Position numbers and translations under genes: made by a program. The notes under the pieces were generated by a model. That model saw only the letters and a program-made list of their open reading frames with translations. It had not been told where the DNA came from and did no database searches. 57,123 nucleotides of DNA, taken from Roseibium sp. Its GTDB lineage: Bacteria > Pseudomonadota > Alphaproteobacteria > Rhizobiales > Stappiaceae. Of the stretch, positions 1-8,545 are shown in pieces (within the stretch, counting starts at the first letter, position 1; every line of letters begins with the position of its first letter). The stretch spans positions 1-57,123 of the forward strand of contig JAEPML010000028.1 in assembly GCA_017643925.1 (NCBI GenBank), given 5' to 3'.

Positions 1-1
1 G

Positions 2-1447
2 ACTGGCGAGTTGGTCGATTTCACGGACGAGAACCCGATCATGGGCCACACGATCGAGAATGCGGATGTCGTGCTGGACGCCGATCGGCAACAGGTTGCC
101 ATAACCGGCAAGGGCGTACTCGACGGCCTGAAAGCGGATATCGATCTCGTCATTCCGATCGGTGGTTCGGGGATCGCTGCCCGGCAGGACGTGGTTGTTT
201 CCCTGACAGCAAAACAACTGAAGGAAAAGGGTGTCGACCTGACGGCCTTCCTCGAAGGGGCGATGACGCTCAGCGTGGCAAAGATTGCCGAGGGGCAGGA
301 GTTCGTGATCGATCTTCGCCAGACCGATGTGCGCCTGCTGGCGCTCGGATGGCAAAAGGCCAAGGGGGTTCCTGCCACCGCGTCCTTCAAGCTCGTGGAA
401 ACCGAGAACGAGCGTCTGGTCAGGGACTTTCGCCTCACATCCGAGGGCGCCAGCATTTCGGGCAACATGCAGCTTTCCCAGGCTGGCGATCTGCTGAACG
501 CTTCGTTCGAGACTTTTCAGCTCCGGCCGGGGGACGATGTCGAAGTTGTCATTCAAAGGGCCAATGACGCGCGTTACGACATTATCTTCTCAGGCGCTTC
601 CTTTGACGGTCGGGGGCTGATCCGAAGCTTGAGAAGCCCGGGGGGCAGCAAGGGCGCCGGCGACTTTTCGGAGGGTGCCCGGATCGCGGCATCCATCGAT
701 GGTGTCAAGGGGTTCAACAACCAGGTCATCGAGCAATTTTCCGGAAAGTTCGAAACGGGCAAGAAAGGCCTGATGTCCGCCGATGTTCGGGGACTGCTCA
801 ATGGCAACTCCAATTTCGAATTTACGGTCGTCGAGCAGGACAGCAGCCAGCTGGCGAATGGCAGGTTCGCCGATACCGGCGCGACGCTCAACTTCCTGGA
901 TCTTTACGAACGCATGCAAGGCGGTGCGGGCGAACTGAGCGTTGCCATGGCTGACGAAGACAGCTGGGTAGGCGAATTCAACGTTCGCACGCTTCGGATA
1001 ACCGAGGATCCTGCCATCAAGCGCATCCGCGAACGGGACCGTGATACAATCAATGAAGACGGTTCCACGCGCGTTGCCAGGCAAGTCGACGGCTCGGCCA
1101 ATTTTGATACGCTGGACATCAATTTCACGCGCGAAGGCAACATCTTGACGATCAGTCGTGGCGCGCTGCGCGGCAGTGCCCTCGGGGGAACCGTGAGCGG
1201 TCAGGTTGACCTCGACAATCAGACGCTGCGGCTGACCGGCACATTCGTACCGATCTATGCCCTCAACAACTTCTTTGCGAAAATCCCGCTCTTGGGTTTT
1301 GCACTTGGTGGCAACTCCGGTGAAGGCCTGATCGGTGTTACCTATCGCCTGACCGGTTCGGTCGCCGATCCGGTCCTGACGGTCAACCCGATATCCGCCA
1401 TTGCGCCGGGCATCTTCCGAAAGATGTTTGAATTCCAGGCCAATTGA
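2..1447 (+). CDS. AsmA-like / DUF3971-family envelope protein, C-terminal part (5' end outside window)
   Basis: The frame is open from the window edge, so only the last 481 residues are present. The final ~90 residues carry the pattern typical of the AsmA-like C-terminal domain of YhdP-type proteins: a run around 'GTFVPIYALNNFF', then 'IPLLGFALGG', then 'GVTYRLTGSVADPVLTVNP', ending 'IAPGIFRKMFEF'. The upstream part is beta-rich and repetitive, as expected for these long envelope-spanning proteins thought to move or regulate lipids between inner and outer membrane. That role comes from knowledge of the family and is not shown here. A bidirectional hairpin terminator directly follows the stop codon, and tyrS faces it on the other strand. 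The family call is fairly sure; full length and exact function cannot be judged. Confidence 0.8.
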   Translation, partial: TGELVDFTDENPIMGHTIENADVVLDADRQQVAITGKGVLDGLKADIDLVIPIGGSGIAARQDVVVSLTAKQLKEKGVDLTAFLEGAMTLSVAKIAEGQEFVIDLRQTDVRLLALGWQKAKGVPATASFKLVETENERLVRDFRLTSEGASISGNMQLSQAGDLLNASFETFQLRPGDDVEVVIQRANDARYDIIFSGASFDGRGLIRSLRSPGGSKGAGDFSEGARIAASIDGVKGFNNQVIEQFSGKFETGKKGLMSADVRGLLNGNSNFEFTVVEQDSSQLANGRFADTGATLNFLDLYERMQGGAGELSVAMADEDSWVGEFNVRTLRITEDPAIKRIRERDRDTINEDGSTRVARQVDGSANFDTLDINFTREGNILTISRGALRGSALGGTVSGQVDLDNQTLRLTGTFVPIYALNNFFAKIPLLGFALGGNSGEGLIGVTYRLTGSVADPVLTVNPISAIAPGIFRKMFEFQAN

Positions 1448-1475
1448 AAAAGGCCGGTTCGAAACCGGCCTTTGT
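1447..1475. terminator. Bidirectional terminator between the AsmA-like gene and tyrS
   Basis: The arms AAGGCCGGTT and AACCGGCCTT (1450-1473) form a GC-rich stem with a very short loop. A-runs lie on one side and T-runs on the other, so both converging genes could use it. Confidence 0.8.
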
Positions 1476-1493
1476 TCGTCATTTCCTTATTGG

Positions 1494-2747
1494 TCAGACC
1501 GGCTTCAAGAGCACGTGCTTCTTTTTGCCAAGCGACAGCTTGATGATGCCGTCATCGGTGATGTCGTCCGCTGACAGCTGACGGCGATCGTTGCTTTCAC
1601 CCTTGTCGTTGATCTTGACCGCGCCGCCCTTGATGTTTCGGCGCACGTCCCCGTTTGAGGCGCAAAGGCCTGCGGTAACAAAGGCACTGAGGACACCAAG
1701 GCCTGCCTCGAGGTCCGCCTTGGAAATCTCTACTGTCGGCAGGCCCGCGGCAGACTGTCCTTCTTCGAACGCCTTGCGGGCGGTTTCGGCGGCTGCTTCG
1801 GCCTTTTCCCTGCCATGGATCAGTGCCGTTGCTTCAGTCGCCAGGACTTTCTTGGCGTCGTTAATCTCCGAGCCTTCCAGCGCGGCAAGCCGAGTGATCT
1901 CGTCCATGGGCAGAACAGTGAACAGTTTCAGGAAACGCTCAATGTCGGCGTCTTCGGTGTTGCGCCAGTATTGCCAGTAGTCGTAGGCAGAGAGCTGCTC
2001 TTCGTTCAGCCAGACAGCGCCAGCGGCCGTCTTGCCCATCTTGGCGCCGGAGGCGGTTGTCAGAAGTGGTGAGGTGAGGGCGAAGGCTTCGGTTTCTCCC
2101 AACCTGCGCACAAGATCTGTTCCGGACAGAATGTTGCCCCACTGGTCGGAGCCGCCCATCTGCAGTCGGCATCCGGTACGACGGAACAATTCAAGATAGT
2201 CGTAGCCCTGAAGCAGCATGTAGTTGAATTCCAGGAACGACAGGTGCTGTTCGCGTTCCAGGCGCAAACGCACCGAGTCGCGCTGGATCATCTGGTTGAC
2301 CGAAAAATGCCTTCCGATCTCGCGCAGGAAGTCCACGTAGTTCAGCTTCAGCAGCCAGTCGGCATTGTCCAGCATGATGGCGTCTTGCGGACCATCGCCG
2401 AAGGTGAGCAGCTTTTCGAATACCTTCCTGATACCGGCCTTGTTTTCCTCGATAGCCTCTTCGGTCAGGATCTTGCGGGTTTCATCCTTGCCGGAGGGAT
2501 CACCAACGCGGGTGGTGCCGCCACCCATCAGGGCGATCGGGCGGTGTCCGGTCTTCTGGAACCAGTGCAGCATCATGATCGGAACGAGCGAACCTGCGTG
2601 CAGGCTCGGCGCGGTGCAGTCAAAGCCGATATAGGCGGTGACGGTTTCCCTGGCACACAATGCGTCCAGCCCGTCCGGGTCGGAAATCTGATGAATGAAA
2701 CCGCGTTCTGAAAGAACGTTTAGAAAGTCCGACTTGAACTCGCTCAT
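1494..2747 (-). CDS. tyrS: Tyrosyl-tRNA synthetase
   Basis: The 417-residue protein is the class I aminoacyl-tRNA synthetase that charges tRNA-Tyr in the cytoplasm. It has the bacterial TyrS landmarks in order: 'AYIGFDCTAPSLHAGS' (HIGH-type signature, residues about 38-53), 'QMGGSDQWGNI' (tyrosine and ATP binding), 'KMGKT' in place of KMSKS, and a C-terminal S4 RNA-binding domain (about 350-410, 'VRRNIKGGAVKIND'). Length and layout are normal for the family. The ATG start gives the usual N-terminus. It converges with the AsmA-like gene. The next gene upstream on this strand, a small hypothetical gene, lies 135 bp away, so tyrS could be read with it or alone. Confidence 0.96.
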   Translation of the reverse strand: MSEFKSDFLNVLSERGFIHQISDPDGLDALCARETVTAYIGFDCTAPSLHAGSLVPIMMLHWFQKTGHRPIALMGGGTTRVGDPSGKDETRKILTEEAIEENKAGIRKVFEKLLTFGDGPQDAIMLDNADWLLKLNYVDFLREIGRHFSVNQMIQRDSVRLRLEREQHLSFLEFNYMLLQGYDYLELFRRTGCRLQMGGSDQWGNILSGTDLVRRLGETEAFALTSPLLTTASGAKMGKTAAGAVWLNEEQLSAYDYWQYWRNTEDADIERFLKLFTVLPMDEITRLAALEGSEINDAKKVLATEATALIHGREKAEAAAETARKAFEEGQSAAGLPTVEISKADLEAGLGVLSAFVTAGLCASNGDVRRNIKGGAVKINDKGESNDRRQLSADDITDDGIIKLSLGKKKHVLLKPV

Positions 2748-2882
2748 ACCTGCCTGTCCGTTCGCTTACAAATTTCGGCCGTTCGGCTCGTGTTGCACGT
2801 GCTCTAACGCGTGCGGGGGAGGATGTAAATTGCGGCAGGTGGGAAATAAGGAGTATGGCAGGGTTTTGGCGCTACTCGTTCG

Positions 2883-3095
2883 TCAAGTGGGGCCGGCCCC
2901 GCGCACCTTCAGGCAGACATATTTCAGTTCGCCTGCTTCCCAGGCTATGCGCATTTCCTCTGACAAGGTGCGTGGAACAGCTTCGGCCAGCGCGGCCTCG
3001 CAAAGGGCTTCATTTTCAAAGGTGCCTTCGTCCATAACAGCCCAGACATTCGGGCCGGACAACATCTGGATGGAAACTGCCATGATCGCCCACAT
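2883..3095 (-). CDS. Small conserved-looking hypothetical protein (70 aa)
   Basis: I do not recognise a family. The frame encodes 70 residues beginning 'MWAIMAVSIQMLSG' and continuing into an acidic helical stretch ('ENEALCEAALAEAVPRTL'), ending 'ELKYVCLKVRG'. It contains two cysteines. A strong ribosome binding site (AAGGAGAG) sits 6 nt before the ATG, which is the main reason to call it real. The C-terminal half resembles the short single-domain proteins with paired Cys residues common in alphaproteobacteria, but no function can be assigned. It lies upstream of tyrS on the same strand and diverges from the exported small protein at 3263. Confidence 0.65.
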   Translation of the reverse strand: MWAIMAVSIQMLSGPNVWAVMDEGTFENEALCEAALAEAVPRTLSEEMRIAWEAGELKYVCLKVRGAGPT

Positions 3096-3169
3096 GGGAC
3101 TCTCCTTGAAATTGACCTCGTCAAAACTCTAGCATCTTTGCCGGGCCTGTCATGTGAAACCGACGCGTC

Positions 3170-3183
3170 GTGACCCTGGTCAC
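3170..3183. repeat. 14-bp palindrome GTGACC-CT-GGTCAC
   Basis: Perfect 6-bp arms with a 2-bp centre lie 80 bp upstream of the small exported protein gene and about 75 bp upstream of the divergent hypothetical gene. The size and place suit a regulator binding site. Nothing shows which protein would bind. Confidence 0.35.
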
Positions 3184-3262
3184 AACAAGGCATCCCGCAT
3201 TGATCTAGTTTCCTTTCACCGGCGGAATTCACCGCCACCTAGCTTGGAGGAGAGTTGAGATC

Positions 3263-3532
3263 ATGTTCAGGAAGTTTGCCATCGCTGCCCTTTCGGCCGC
3301 TACCCTTGCCACCGCAACCGTTGCGGTAACCCCGACCGACGCCCATGCCGGAAAACGCGGTGGAGCGATCGCCGCAGGCGCCATTATCGGCTTCGCCGCC
3401 GGCGCAATCATCGCCTCGCAGGCCCAACCGCGGTACTACGCCCCGGTCAGCTGCCACAACAGGGCGATTACTCGTTGGAACCCTTATCAGCGCCGCTACG
3501 TAGTGGTCGGATACCGCCGTGTCTGCTACTGA
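3263..3532 (+). CDS. Small exported protein with glycine-zipper-like segment
   Basis: The 89-residue protein begins with a clear Sec signal peptide (residues 1-29, cleavage likely after 'DAHA'). Next comes a Gly/Ala-rich hydrophobic segment ('RGGAIAAGAIIGFAAGAI', about 32-49) and a short basic, Tyr/Arg-rich tail with two Cys residues (58-89). Such small periplasmic or envelope proteins are common in Hyphomicrobiales and mostly uncharacterised; the segment can insert in or associate with membrane. A purine-rich Shine-Dalgarno (GGAGGAGAG) precedes the ATG by 8 nt. It is a single-gene unit with its own terminator. The function is unknown. Confidence 0.75.
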   Translation: MFRKFAIAALSAATLATATVAVTPTDAHAGKRGGAIAAGAIIGFAAGAIIASQAQPRYYAPVSCHNRAITRWNPYQRRYVVVGYRRVCY

Positions 3533-3558
3533 GGCAACGGCTCAGAACGCACACGAAC

Positions 3559-3581
3559 GGCCTCCTTCGGGAGGCTTTTTC
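3559..3581 (+). terminator. Rho-independent terminator after small exported protein
   Basis: GCCTCC-TTCG-GGAGGC (3560-3575) is followed by a run of five T. Confidence 0.8.
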
Positions 3582-3642
3582 GTTTGAATTCTCTTTGATC
3601 TGGATCCAGATTGCACCCTCCTGATTTCTTTCCCGGTGCATC

Positions 3643-4686
3643 ATGAATTCAAATTTGACGTCCCCCTCGCGCTCCCACGGTCTTATATGCGGGGACCTGG
3701 AGCCCGGTTCTCGCAATCTGATTACCGATGTCAGCGGCGTTTCCGTCGGTCATCACACCGTGATCGAGGGCAATCTCAGAACGGGGTTCACTGCCGTTTG
3801 GCCACATCAGGGCAACCTGTTTCGGGAGAAACTGCCGGCTGCGGTTGAGGTGATCAACGGATTTGGAAAAAGTGCGGGGTTGATGCAAGTGGAGGAGTTG
3901 GGAACACTGGAATCGCCCATTCTCCTGACCAATACGTTTGGGGTCGGCACCGGGGTGAATGCCCTTGTCAGACGCGAACTTGCGGAAAACCCCGAAATTG
4001 ATCGGTCTGCTGGAACAGTCAACACGCTCGTCATGGAATGCAATGACGGTTATCTCAGTGACATCAACGCTTTGGCGCTTTCCGAAGACGACGCCTTTTC
4101 TGCTCTGAAAACCGCTTCCGACAATTTCGGGCAAGGCAGTGTTGGCGCAGGTACGGGAACCAGTTGTTTTGGCTTCAAGGGCGGGATCGGTTCGGCATCC
4201 CGTGTTTTCGATCTGGATGGCAGCGCCTACACGCTGGGTGCACTGGTGCAATCAAATTTCGGGCGGGCAGGGGATCTGGTACTCCCCGATGGTCGCAGGC
4301 CTTCTCCTGAAGCGGCGCGGCAGACCGAGGAGCGCGGCTCGGTGATCATCGTCCTTGCGATGGATGTGCCGCTTGAAAGCCGTCAGTTGAAGCGCGTTGC
4401 CAAACGGGCTGCCGCAGGGCTTGCCCGCCTTGGCGCCTATTATGGCAATGGCAGCGGGGACGTTGCGCTTGCCTTTTCAACGGCTCAGCGCCTGGCACAT
4501 TTCCAGGAGAGTGATTTTGTTGCTCTTGATGTGCTCAAGGAAGACAGGATCGACGTGCTCTTCAAGGCTGCGACGGAAACAACACAGGAAGCGGTCCTGA
4601 ATTCGATGATCGCGTCACCGGCGATGACGGGCCGGTCAGGAAACCATCGCCCATCGCTTGCGGATTGGCTTGCCGCCAATCGATAA
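3643..4686 (+). CDS. P1 family (DmpA/BapA-type) aminopeptidase
   Basis: The 347-residue protein belongs to the DmpA-like Ntn-hydrolase peptidases (MEROPS family P1), which remove N-terminal residues or cleave beta-peptides after splitting themselves in two. Visible landmarks are 'ITDVSGVSVGH' near the N-terminus, 'TNTFGVGTGVNALV' (about 96-109), the glycine-rich 'GAGTGTSCFGFKGGIGSASR' (168-187), and 'RGSVIIVLAMDVPL' (231-244). By family analogy self-cleavage would fall at Gly232-Ser233, freeing Ser233 as nucleophile. No signal peptide is evident, so it should be cytoplasmic. It stands alone between two terminators. The Shine-Dalgarno before the ATG is weak, so the start could differ by some codons. 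The substrate cannot be predicted. Confidence 0.88.
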   Translation: MNSNLTSPSRSHGLICGDLEPGSRNLITDVSGVSVGHHTVIEGNLRTGFTAVWPHQGNLFREKLPAAVEVINGFGKSAGLMQVEELGTLESPILLTNTFGVGTGVNALVRRELAENPEIDRSAGTVNTLVMECNDGYLSDINALALSEDDAFSALKTASDNFGQGSVGAGTGTSCFGFKGGIGSASRVFDLDGSAYTLGALVQSNFGRAGDLVLPDGRRPSPEAARQTEERGSVIIVLAMDVPLESRQLKRVAKRAAAGLARLGAYYGNGSGDVALAFSTAQRLAHFQESDFVALDVLKEDRIDVLFKAATETTQEAVLNSMIASPAMTGRSGNHRPSLADWLAANR

Positions 4687-4708
4687 GTTCCGGAGACCTG
4701 CAAAAACA

Positions 4709-4738
4709 AAAACCCCGGCCGATTGGCCGGGGTTTTCC
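4709..4738. terminator. Bidirectional terminator between the P1 peptidase gene and glnA
   Basis: AAACCCCGGCC-GATT-GGCCGGGGTTT (4710-4735) is flanked by A-rich and T-rich runs, so it can stop both converging transcripts. Confidence 0.85.
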
Positions 4739-4758
4739 TGTTCCGAAAGACCGAGGTC

Positions 4759-6168
4759 TTAGACGGAGTAGTACATGTCGAATTCGACCGGATGCGGGGT
4801 CATTTCGTAACGCTCGACTTCTTCCATCTTCAGTTCGATGTAAGCGTCGATCTGGTCGTCGTCGAAGACACCGCCGGCTTTCAGGAAGTCGCGGTCAGCG
4901 TCGACTGCTTCCAGTGCTTCACGAAGGGAACCGCAAACCGTCGGGATCTCGGCCAGTTCTTCAGCCGGCAGATCGTAGAGGTTCTTGTCCATTGCGTCGC
5001 CCGGATGGATCTTGTTCTTGATGCCGTCAAGGCCAGCCATCAGAAGGGCGGAGAAGCAGAGATACGGGTTGGCAGTCGGATCCGGGAAGCGAACCTCAAC
5101 GCGTTTTGCCTTCGGAGAAGCCGTGAACGGAATACGGCAGGAGGCAGAACGGTTACGCGAGGAGTAAGCCAGCAGAACCGGAGCTTCGTAACCCGGGACC
5201 AGACGCTTGTAGGAGTTGGTGGACGGGTTGGTGAAAGCGTTCAGGGCTTTCGCGTGCTTCAGGATGCCACCGATGAAGTAGAGGCAGGTCTCGGAGAGGT
5301 CTGCATACTGGTTACCCGCGAATGTCGGCTCACCTTCGTTCCAGATGGACAGGTGGCAGTGCATGCCCGTGCCGTTGTCGCCGAATACCGGCTTCGGCAT
5401 GAACGTGGAGGTCTTGCCGTAAGCGTGTGCGACCTGGTGAACAACATACTTGTAGATCTGCATGTTGTCGGCGCAGCTGGTGAGCTTTTCGAACTTCATG
5501 CCGAGTTCGTGCTGAGCAGCAGCCACTTCGTGGTGATGCTTCTCGGTCGGAACGCCCATTTCGTTCATCACGGACAGCATCTCGGAGCGGATGTCCTGGG
5601 CGCTATCGACCGGAGGAACCGGGAAGTAACCGCCCTTGGTGCGCGGACGGTGGCCGAGGTTACCAGTCTCGTATTCGGAACCCATGTTGGACGGCAGTTC
5701 GGAGCTGTCCAAGATGAAGCCGGTGTTGTACGGGTCAGCGTTGAAGCGGACGTCGTCGAACATGAAGAATTCAGCTTCCGGGCCAACGAAGACGGTGTCA
5801 CCGAAGCCGCCGGACTTGACGTAGGCTTCTGCCTTCTTGGCTGTCATGCGCGGGTCGCGGTTGTAGCCTTCGCCGGTGATCGGGTCGACGATGTCGCAGA
5901 AGACAGCCATGGTGGACTGAGCGAAGAACGGGTCCATGTGTGCGGATTCCGGATCAAGGATCAGCATCATGTCGGACTCGTTGATGGCTTTCCAGCCGGC
6001 AATGGACGAGCCGTCGAAGGCAACGCCTTCGGCAAACATGTCTTCGTCAACAAGCGCAGCATCCATGGTGACGTGCTGCATTTTACCTTTCGGGTCGGTA
6101 AAGCGCAGGTCGACGTATTTCACGTCCTTTTCCTGAATCTCCTTCAGGACGTCAGCGGCTGTGGTCAT
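4759..6168 (-). CDS. glnA: Glutamine synthetase type I
   Basis: The enzyme makes glutamine from glutamate, ammonia and ATP, the entry point of ammonium assimilation. With the ATG at 6168 the protein has 469 residues, the usual GS-I length. An upstream in-frame ATG at 6177 lies directly against AAAGGG, which instead serves the inner ATG at 9-nt spacing. Family motifs include 'DGSSIAGW', 'PEAEFFMFDD', 'NGTGMHCHLSIW' and 'NRSASCRIP'. The adenylylation loop 'NLYDLP' places the target at Tyr398, so control by GlnE is expected. The gene follows glnB on the same strand after a 124-nt gap containing a small CCGGC-GCCGG hairpin. The two are probably co-transcribed under nitrogen control. Confidence 0.97.
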   Translation of the reverse strand: MTTAADVLKEIQEKDVKYVDLRFTDPKGKMQHVTMDAALVDEDMFAEGVAFDGSSIAGWKAINESDMMLILDPESAHMDPFFAQSTMAVFCDIVDPITGEGYNRDPRMTAKKAEAYVKSGGFGDTVFVGPEAEFFMFDDVRFNADPYNTGFILDSSELPSNMGSEYETGNLGHRPRTKGGYFPVPPVDSAQDIRSEMLSVMNEMGVPTEKHHHEVAAAQHELGMKFEKLTSCADNMQIYKYVVHQVAHAYGKTSTFMPKPVFGDNGTGMHCHLSIWNEGEPTFAGNQYADLSETCLYFIGGILKHAKALNAFTNPSTNSYKRLVPGYEAPVLLAYSSRNRSASCRIPFTASPKAKRVEVRFPDPTANPYLCFSALLMAGLDGIKNKIHPGDAMDKNLYDLPAEELAEIPTVCGSLREALEAVDADRDFLKAGGVFDDDQIDAYIELKMEEVERYEMTPHPVEFDMYYSV

Positions 6169-6292
6169 TATGTCCATCCCTTTGATTTATCATGTGAACA
6201 GTTAGGTTTGGTTCCGGCCGGACGCGACCTCAAAACGGGGTTCTTAAATCTGAACCGGAATTCGGAATACCGGCGAATGCCGGAACGGTGGG

Positions 6293-6631
6293 TTAGATGG
6301 CTTCGATGCCGGACTCGCCGGTCCGGATGCGAACAGCTTCTTCGATGTTGGAGACAAAGATCTTGCCGTCGCCGATGCGGCCGGTTTGCGCTGCAGAACG
6401 GATTGCGTCAACCGCTTTTTCGACCATCTCGTCGCCAAGGACGATTTCCACCTTAACTTTCGGCAGAAAATCGACGACATATTCGGCGCCGCGATAAAGT
6501 TCAGTATGGCCCTTCTGGCGGCCGAAACCCTTGGCTTCCGTCACGGTGATCCCCTGAAGGCCAACTTCCTGGAGAGCTTCCTTTACCTCATCCAGTTTGA
6601 AGGGTTTGATGATCGCCTCGATCTTTTTCAT
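6293..6631 (-). CDS. glnB: Nitrogen regulatory protein PII
   Basis: From the ATG at 6631 this is 112 residues, the standard PII length. A GTG three bases earlier would add one residue. PII is a trimeric signal protein that senses 2-oxoglutarate, ATP/ADP and, through uridylylation, glutamine; it controls GlnE/GlnA and NtrB. The start 'MKKIEAIIKPFKLDEVKEAL', the T-loop 'GRQKGHTELYRGAEY' with Tyr51 as uridylylation site, and the C-terminal signature around 'GDGKIFVSNIEEAVRIRTGE' are all present. Position upstream of glnA supports the name glnB rather than glnK, since amtB is absent nearby. A good sigma-54 promoter lies about 100 nt upstream. Confidence 0.95.
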   Translation of the reverse strand: MKKIEAIIKPFKLDEVKEALQEVGLQGITVTEAKGFGRQKGHTELYRGAEYVVDFLPKVKVEIVLGDEMVEKAVDAIRSAAQTGRIGDGKIFVSNIEEAVRIRTGESGIEAI

Positions 6632-6740
6632 CACCTTTTGTCTCTCTCTATGTAAGGCCGCAAACTCGGCAGGTCAGTCCGGATGGGAAACCGGATAAAT
6701 TTCCGTCACAATCCCCGGGGCTGCCCGTTGCAGCCTTTAA

Positions 6741-6757
6741 AGCACAATGTGTGCCAA
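6741..6757 (-). promoter_or_regulatory. Sigma-54 (-24/-12) promoter of glnB-glnA
   Basis: The minus strand reads TTGGCACACATTGTGCT. This matches TTGGCAC-N5-TTGC with the invariant GG and GC dinucleotides exactly 10 bases apart and one mismatch in the -12 element. Transcription would start near 6731, giving a leader of about 100 nt before glnB. I could not find a convincing NtrC palindrome further upstream. The rest of 6758-7010 is AT-rich and holds no gene that I can support. Confidence 0.7.
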
Positions 6758-7010
6758 TCGGAGGGCGATGGCAGTGATTTTTCTCAATTCCGGGATTTCC
6801 GCCAAAAAAAGTGGCAGACCCGAAAGTGCAATTTTCGCTGGAATGGTTCGGGTGATGTGAAGATGTCTATTTATTAGGCATAATGAATACAAAATAGGCA
6901 GAATTTGTGGCGCAAAAGTCGGCAGCCACAACCTGCTCGACAAAAATGACGATCCTATGCAGGTTGTCAGATGTGACTTCACCATCTGACGAACTGACCG
7001 GATCGGATCA

Positions 7011-8524
7011 ATGACCTCTCATATGCTGTTAACGCCGGTACAGATGTCCAAAGCGGACCAGATGACGATCGAGGGCGGCATTCCCGGCATCGTCCTGATG
7101 GAGAATGCGGGACAGGCCGTTGCCCGCGTAGCCATGAAATGCACCGGGTCGCATCAGCCCGTTCTGGTGTTGTGCGGTCCGGGTAACAATGGTGGCGACG
7201 GTTTCATTGCGGCACGCTGTCTGGCGGCTGCAGGGTATGAAGTGGATGTGTTGCTGCTTAAAGATCCCGGCGGTCTGAAAGGGGATGCGCAGACTGCCTT
7301 TCATAGAATGGGATTGAAGGCTGGCATCTTCGGCGTGGACGTAACGCCGGACCTTGTCCGTGAAAGCTGAAAACCTGCGCCCTCGTCATCGACGCGCTTT
7401 TTGGTGCCGGGCTCGACCGTGCGCTGAGCGGACCAGGTCTGGATCTGGTGGATGAGGTGAACAATTCGTCCTGTCCGGTTCTGGCCGTCGACCTGCCGTC
7501 CGGTGTCAACGGGGCAAGTGGTGAGGATCTGGGCGGTGCAATCAGAGCCGCGTCGACGGTGACCTTTTTCTGCCAAAAACCCGGCCATCTGCTCTTTCCC
7601 GGGCGCAAACTTTGTGGAACGGTGACCGTTGCCGATATCGGCATCCAGCCGGGCGTGTTCGGCGCAATCAACCCGCAAAACTTCCAGAACAAACCTTCCC
7701 TGTGGCAGCACGAGTGGCCGACAGCCAAGCTGGATGGTCACAAATATGGGAAGGGACACGCCGTTGTCTTTGGTGGCCCCATGAGTTCAACAGGGGCTGC
7801 ACGGCTTTCGGCAATGGCAGCGCTCAGGGCAGGTGCGGGACTGGTCACGCTTGCGTCGCCCCCCGATGCGATGCTGGTGAACGCGTCACACCTGACGGCC
7901 GTGATGCTGAAGAAGATCGCCAACACTGAGGGCATCGCGGAGCTCCTTACGGATGCGCGCCTGAATGCGGTGCTCATCGGCCCCGGATATGGTGTCGGTG
8001 ACAACACATGTGACGCCGTCAGAACGCTGTTGCGCCAGCAAAGAGCTGCAGTGCTGGACGCCGATGCGCTGACCAGTTTCACCGGGCAACCGGAACGCCT
8101 GTTTCAAATGATCAGGGACACATCGGCTCCCGTGGTGCTGACGCCCCACGAGGGCGAGTTCTCAAGGCTCTTTCCGGATATTGCGGGCGACAAGTTGCTG
8201 AGGGCGCGTTCTGCTGCGGAGCGATCGGGTGCAATCGTTCTGTTGAAGGGAGCGGACACCGTCATAGCTGCGCCGGATGGTCGTGCCGCGATCAATGAAA
8301 ATGCACCGCCCTGGCTGGCGACCGCCGGATCAGGCGATGTCCTTGCCGGTATATTGACGGGTCTGCTTGCGCAGGGCGTGCCTGGTTTCGAAGCAGCATG
8401 CCAGGCAACCTGGCTTCACGGCGAAGCGGGCAGGGAAGCGGGACCGGGATTGATTGCCGAGGATCTTGCCGATGCGCTCAGGCCTGCCATTGCAATGCTT
8501 GTGGACAAAACCGGCGAAGGCTAA
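7011..8524 (+). pseudogene. nnr: Bifunctional NAD(P)H-hydrate epimerase/dehydratase, frameshifted
   Basis: The region encodes a fused NnrE (YjeF_N epimerase) plus NnrD (ADP/ATP-dependent dehydratase), a pair that repairs hydrated NAD(P)H. The first frame (7011-7370) gives the N-terminal half of NnrE with 'GIVLMENAGQAVAR' and 'CGPGNNGGDGFIAARCL', then stops at a TGA. The rest continues in another frame as 'LKTCALVIDALFGAGLDRAL', 'VLAVDLPSGVNG', and then the complete dehydratase domain with 'LDADALT', 'VLTPHEGEFSRL' and 'WLATAGSGDVLAGILTGLLAQG'. Restoring one C at 7366-7367 (AGCTG to AGCCTG) rejoins both halves as '...LVRESLKTCALV...'. The break therefore looks like a single-base deletion, either real or a sequencing error. 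Epimerase activity should be lost as written. Confidence 0.75.
7448..8524 (+). CDS. nnrD: ADP-dependent NAD(P)H-hydrate dehydratase part (NnrD), downstream of the frameshift
   Basis: This is the open part of the frameshifted gene from the first GTG available (7448). It holds 358 residues: the tail of the epimerase domain followed by a full ribokinase-like dehydratase domain (from about residue 95, 'HKYGKGHAVVFGG'). The nucleotide and catalytic motif 'NENAPPWLATAGSGDVLAG' is intact. If translated alone it might still dehydrate S-NAD(P)HX. No ribosome binding site precedes the GTG, so efficient independent translation is doubtful. The gene is followed by the tRNA-Leu promoter without a terminator. 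Confidence 0.5.
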   Translation: MDEVNNSSCPVLAVDLPSGVNGASGEDLGGAIRAASTVTFFCQKPGHLLFPGRKLCGTVTVADIGIQPGVFGAINPQNFQNKPSLWQHEWPTAKLDGHKYGKGHAVVFGGPMSSTGAARLSAMAALRAGAGLVTLASPPDAMLVNASHLTAVMLKKIANTEGIAELLTDARLNAVLIGPGYGVGDNTCDAVRTLLRQQRAAVLDADALTSFTGQPERLFQMIRDTSAPVVLTPHEGEFSRLFPDIAGDKLLRARSAAERSGAIVLLKGADTVIAAPDGRAAINENAPPWLATAGSGDVLAGILTGLLAQGVPGFEAACQATWLHGEAGREAGPGLIAEDLADALRPAIAMLVDKTGEG

Positions 8525-8545
8525 GGCACCCGAGACCTTTTTTCT

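Noticed and set aside
4723..6456. Long open frame (577 codons) on the plus strand opposite glnA and part of glnB
   Set aside because: It is a shadow of glnA with a Val/His/Gly-rich composition and no start signal, and it runs across the glnB-glnA gap into a second gene.
7360..7375. Programmed -1 frameshift in the NAD(P)H-hydrate repair gene
   Set aside because: No X-XXY-YYZ slippery sequence or following pseudoknot is evident. A simple one-base deletion explains the break better.
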